The translations under genes and the position numbers were made by a program. The notes beneath the pieces are model-generated. The model was given only the letters and a program-made list of their open reading frames with translations. It was not told where the DNA came from and did not search any database. DNA of 64,000 nt, taken from Gracilaria domingensis. Its lineage: Eukaryota > Rhodophyta > Florideophyceae > Gracilariales > Gracilariaceae. Positions 60,466 through 64,000 of this stretch are shown here, in pieces (positions within the stretch are counted from its first letter, which is position 1; every line of letters starts with the position of its first letter). The stretch spans positions 62,001-126,000 of the forward strand of contig VCMS01000212.1 in the NCBI GenBank assembly GCA_022539475.1. The letters are read 5' to 3'.

Positions 60466-63400
60466 TCATCCACTTCGAGGCGCTTGCAGCCTCATTATTG
60501 GCAAATCGTCATCACTACTACTCTCGAGCACTTCGGTTCTACCGGCGTCCGCTTCCACACCAATCTCCACGACCACTTGGTCTTCGTCCATGTCAACCGC
60601 CCCACCCTCCTTATCGGACAACAGTTCATCCTCCGCCTCCTCCTCCTCGTCACCATTGACAAACGTGGGTCGGAAATCCCGCACCCGATGAACAGCATCA
60701 GGTAGTGCGTAGCCCTCTGGTACCATGTACATGTGGTATCTAATCAGCAAATCCATAGACTCGGGCCTATCCACCTTGTCCTTCCGACTTGCTCCAGCAT
60801 GTGTCACATCACCACGGCCCACGAATACAGAGTACGGTGGGATGATTATCTTCTTCGCTGGATACACCTCCGACATCACTCGCAACTGTTGGTTGTTCAT
60901 CCCCACCAGTTGATGGCTTCCAGCGCTCACCCAGAGAGGAAAGCCCTCTTTCCCAGAGGCCATTACAAAGTATCCGGGGTTGCCAGTATTCATTGTTTCC
61001 TTCGTAACCAGACCACTGAAGTCGGTGTGCAGCGTCTGGCGCTTGCACTTTCTCGTCGTCCCCAGAAATCGACCACCAGTTTTCGGAGTGTACATCTTCA
61101 CAGCTTCCCTTTCATTGTCCCATAGTCCCAAAGCCGCAGCAATTGTACCCATTCGAACATCAAGTAAAGCACGCGACCTTACAACCCACCTGAGCTCCTC
61201 ATTATCCTCCGGCTTCTCCACCGTACCCCAACGTGTCGACATCACTCTCCCCTCAAATGGTCCATCGCTACCGTCCTTCCATCCTTCATCATCGTTGATT
61301 ATTTGAACAAACGACTTCTGTTCCTCTCCTTTCCGTATATCCGGCATCGCTCCATACTCATTCTCGAAGAAGTCCACCAACTTCCCCGACACATCTCCGA
61401 ACTCCCGAACTTCTTCCAACTCCTCCCATTTAGGGACACCATTATCCGTCGCAAAGCCATCAAGCACGCAATATCCATTCTGCCTTAGCTCAGCTTGCAT
61501 TCGGGCGAAGAACATTTGCCCAAATTCGTCATGCTCCTTCGCAGCAACCCACAGCACCTCTTCATCATCCATACCTGTCGGTCGAGTACGAGGATACTGC
61601 ATACCAAATGTCTCCGCCCGTAGGCGATGTTCAGCCCTTGCAGCGTGCCAAAAGACAAGATGGTGTACATCTCTGAGATTCGAGACACTTAGCAGCTCCG
61701 ACCTATGTCCCTTCGGCAAGTGAATGACTCTGAGCCAGGGGTCCTTGTGCTCAATTACGTTCTTCCCTTGCCATTCCTGCGGTCTCAGCCTGGCATACCC
61801 GCACCATGATGGGTTCAGTGGGCCATCATATGGGTCACCTCGAACAAGTCCGTGCTCCTCAGATTCCGGAAGAGCTGTAGGTAATTCGTCATCAAATGAC
61901 CCCCCACCTGTCTCTTGCTGATCGTCTGGCGCAGCATCTTTCTCGACGGTGACAACCCGTGGAACTGTCACAGAAAGAAGCTCTTCGTCATCCACAAATG
62001 CAGAACTGCCTGCGTTCTCTGCATTCGCTCCCTCTCCCAATGCCACGAACTGAACCTTCATCGACCTTCCTCTCAGCACATGTTCATTTAGTTGAGACAT
62101 CAGGTCATCCGGTGTCATGCTGTTCAGAGTAGATCTCATCTGTTGTGTGAAAGTCCTTCTCCGTTTCTTCCTCGGCGGAGCCCGCTGTTCTTCTTCAGAG
62201 CTATCCAGAACTTCTATGGCACCTCGATTTCGGCCGTGTTCAATTTCCCTATAACTCACCTGCGCCCGTTCTCGTGCACTTCTTCGCGGCTCCCCTTCTT
62301 CACTGTCAGATGTTGCAGCAGCAGCAACGGGAGTCCTCCTCTTTGTCACGAACTGCTTCACTGGTGCGGGGGGCGGAATTACCTTGAGCATCGTCCGCAA
62401 TCGATTCTGAACGGAAGTCGTGGCAGTTCTAATTGAGTTCGTCCTGCTCCGAACACGCAGCAAAGTGTTGAAGTTCACAACTTGTCCCAAAAGGAACTGA
62501 TACACAGCTGCGTTGTTGTCTGGGTCTTCAACGTCATCTTCATTCGATGGAGCAGAAAGACTGACTTCGCGTTTCAGGAACACTTCCATGGACTCTTCCT
62601 GGTTCAGTTCATTCCTCACTGCTCTAGCCGCGCGGAACAGAGACACTGCTCTATCATAAAAGAAACCTCGAACCTCCTCAAAGCTTTTCCATTGCTTTGT
62701 CTTCGTCGACTTGCCCTTCAATAGAAACATCTGAAGACAATCAAGAATGAAGGAAAACTCCTCGGCATCCAAAACATATAGCGGAGTATGGGACAGATGT
62801 GTGAGACCTATGTCACTCACAGTCTCACATATATCCTCGAAATGGGCCAGCATTCCCTCACGAGACATGAGTTGCAGGGCGACATTGGCATATCTCAGGT
62901 ACTGACGCTCTTGCACGGTCCCAATCAGTTGGCTCTCCTTCAACACTTCTGTCACTTCTGCAGGATCCACGTCTGCCGGCGTCACCCCCTCAACATCTTC
63001 AATTAGAATGGCGACCACACTAACTATAGAGTGTATCTTTCTGCAAACATCATCCTTCGCATGGTACTCGTCGACTCATTGAGGTACGAAGCAACACATA
63101 ACAATTCCTTCATCCCAATGGGCCTCCCATCTCTTCGTATCAGCAGATTGCAACGCCAAAACTTGGCTAATCGCTTCCACTTCGGTGCACCAGTCGCTGC
63201 CAAATATTGTATAGCTTTCAGACGATGCAAACCATCTACAATGAAGCACTTCTTCGTTAGGCGTCCCTTGTCAGTATCCCTCTCTCCCGTAGTAGCATCT
63301 TGTAAGGCCACCACTGGAGAACCCATCGACTGCAATATCCCCCGCTCCTCCATACTCTTCACAAGGCCTTCAACGTGGCGTTTACTTACTCCACGGAGTA

Positions 63401-63995
63401 AATTGGGCGGAGTGTCCACCAGAGTGATGTCAACAGTAACAACAACCATCCGGTACTGATTGAGGTTCACCTTTGGTACCTTCTGACGAATTCTTCTGTA
63501 CGTCTTGCTCCGAGTAGGTGTCCCTTGTGTTCCAGACCGCTCGCCAGAAACACTTGAACGTGCCATTCTTGCGGACAGAAGCACAGCGTCATCGTCCTGC
63601 TGCTCCGCAGTTTCTGGTGCAGTTTGGGGTACAGATGGACCAGCTCCTTGCGCGGATTGCGCATCCGCGTCTGGAAGGGGACCTTTCATGATCTCATCTT
63701 CCTCCTCTTGCACAGCCGTCCCCTGCTGAACCGTCTGTTTCGACGCAGAAGTTCCCCTTGTGTCGACGGTCTGATTCATCGCAGGAGAAGCCCTTTTCGA
63801 CGCAGTGGGCTTCGTAGCGGAGGTAGACTTTGTTTGACCTGTCCGCTTCGTAGCTGGGGATGCTCTCGTCTCCATAGATTGCTTCGTAATAGACGACGGA
63901 CCTGCCCGCGGAGGTGCTACTGATGCGCTACCTCTCGGTGTTGATGAACTTTGAATTGGCTCCGTGCGGCTTGTCGGCGTCATCACCTCACTCAT
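60466..63995 (-). CDS. ParB/sulfiredoxin-fold plus 2OG-Fe(II) oxygenase protein, one frame slip
   Basis: Two minus-strand frames lie end to end (63995-63024 and 63018-60466). The second has no early ATG but is open upstream to about 63073, overlapping the end of the first in a coding-like way (YHAKDDVCRKIHSIVSVV). One missing base near 63070 would make a single protein of about 1,170 residues. The N-terminal 160 residues are Ser/Thr/Pro-rich and disordered. A ParB/Srx-like domain follows (VDITLVDTPPN, SKRHVEGLVKSMEERG, then FIVDGLHRLKAIQYL near residue 250). After an acidic/basic linker with RKKRRR comes a double-stranded beta-helix oxygenase domain with Fe ligands HTD (His664, Asp666 of the second frame), distal His740 in GRGDVTHAGA and Arg near 759 in LLIRYHMY. 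The start ATG is five bases from the window edge, so the gene may extend outside. Confidence 0.72.
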
Positions 63996-64000
63996 AGCGC

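Noticed and set aside
63018-63024. Bicistronic or viral-style gene pair at the ParB/oxygenase junction
   Set aside because: The downstream frame has no early ATG and is open into the upstream gene, so one gene with a one-base slip is simpler.

Overview
The window reads as nuclear DNA of a compact eukaryotic genome, most likely a red alga or a close plastid-bearing relative. The evidence is: a plastid-type (y-type) thioredoxin, a bacterial-type TilS tRNA-lysidine synthetase beside it, typical eukaryotic genes with no or few short introns (about 60-115 nt, GT-AG, two of them with an exact TACTAAC branch site), and Ty1/copia and chromodomain Ty3/gypsy elements. I see no rRNA, no tRNA that I can defend, and no CRISPR array. 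The species call is inference.

Layout. 0.9-11.4 kb holds housekeeping genes: an ABHD10-like hydrolase that lacks its serine, VPS45, ETF:ubiquinone oxidoreductase, TilS, thioredoxin y and UBA5. 12.4-17.6 kb is a young, apparently whole Ty1/copia element with identical LTRs and a 5-bp target duplication. 18.7-19.1 kb is a LINE tail. 19.3-25.2 kb has two secretory-pathway proteins: a membrane-anchored serine hydrolase and a GCC2/GCC3 cysteine-repeat protein. 25.9-38.4 kb is a second housekeeping block: a Stum/SPEC3-like membrane protein, TRAPPC2 (three exons, assembled here by eye), DDX10/DBP4, TRAPPC9/TRS120 and dihydroxyacetone kinase. 38.4-50 kb is gene-poor, with an ankyrin protein, a pogo-like transposase relic, a decayed coding stretch and a Met/Pro/Thr repeat gene candidate. 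50.1-53.0 kb is a broken Ty3/gypsy chromovirus piece. 53.2-56.8 kb is a hAT transposon with terminal inverted repeats and an 8-bp target duplication. 57.1-64.0 kb is an unusual block of minus-strand genes: a coiled-coil protein, a HAD-like pseudo-phosphatase with an inverted truncated paralogue beside it, and a large protein joining a ParB/sulfiredoxin-fold domain to a 2-oxoglutarate/Fe(II) oxygenase.

How genes relate. VPS45, TRAPPC2 and TRAPPC9 all serve Golgi/endosomal membrane traffic, and the last two belong to the same TRAPP complexes. Thioredoxin y and TilS would act in the plastid. ETF-QO is mitochondrial and UBA5 starts the UFM1 conjugation pathway. Several host genes (thioredoxin y, UBA5, the ParB-oxygenase gene) are interrupted by apparent one-base losses, often in or beside short homopolymers. 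That pattern suggests assembly errors at least as strongly as gene decay.

The best candidate for an undescribed system is the ParB/Srx plus 2OG-Fe(II) oxygenase protein at 60466-63995 and its neighbours. By analogy with known domain pairings it could be a nucleic-acid-modifying enzyme, but this is inference.
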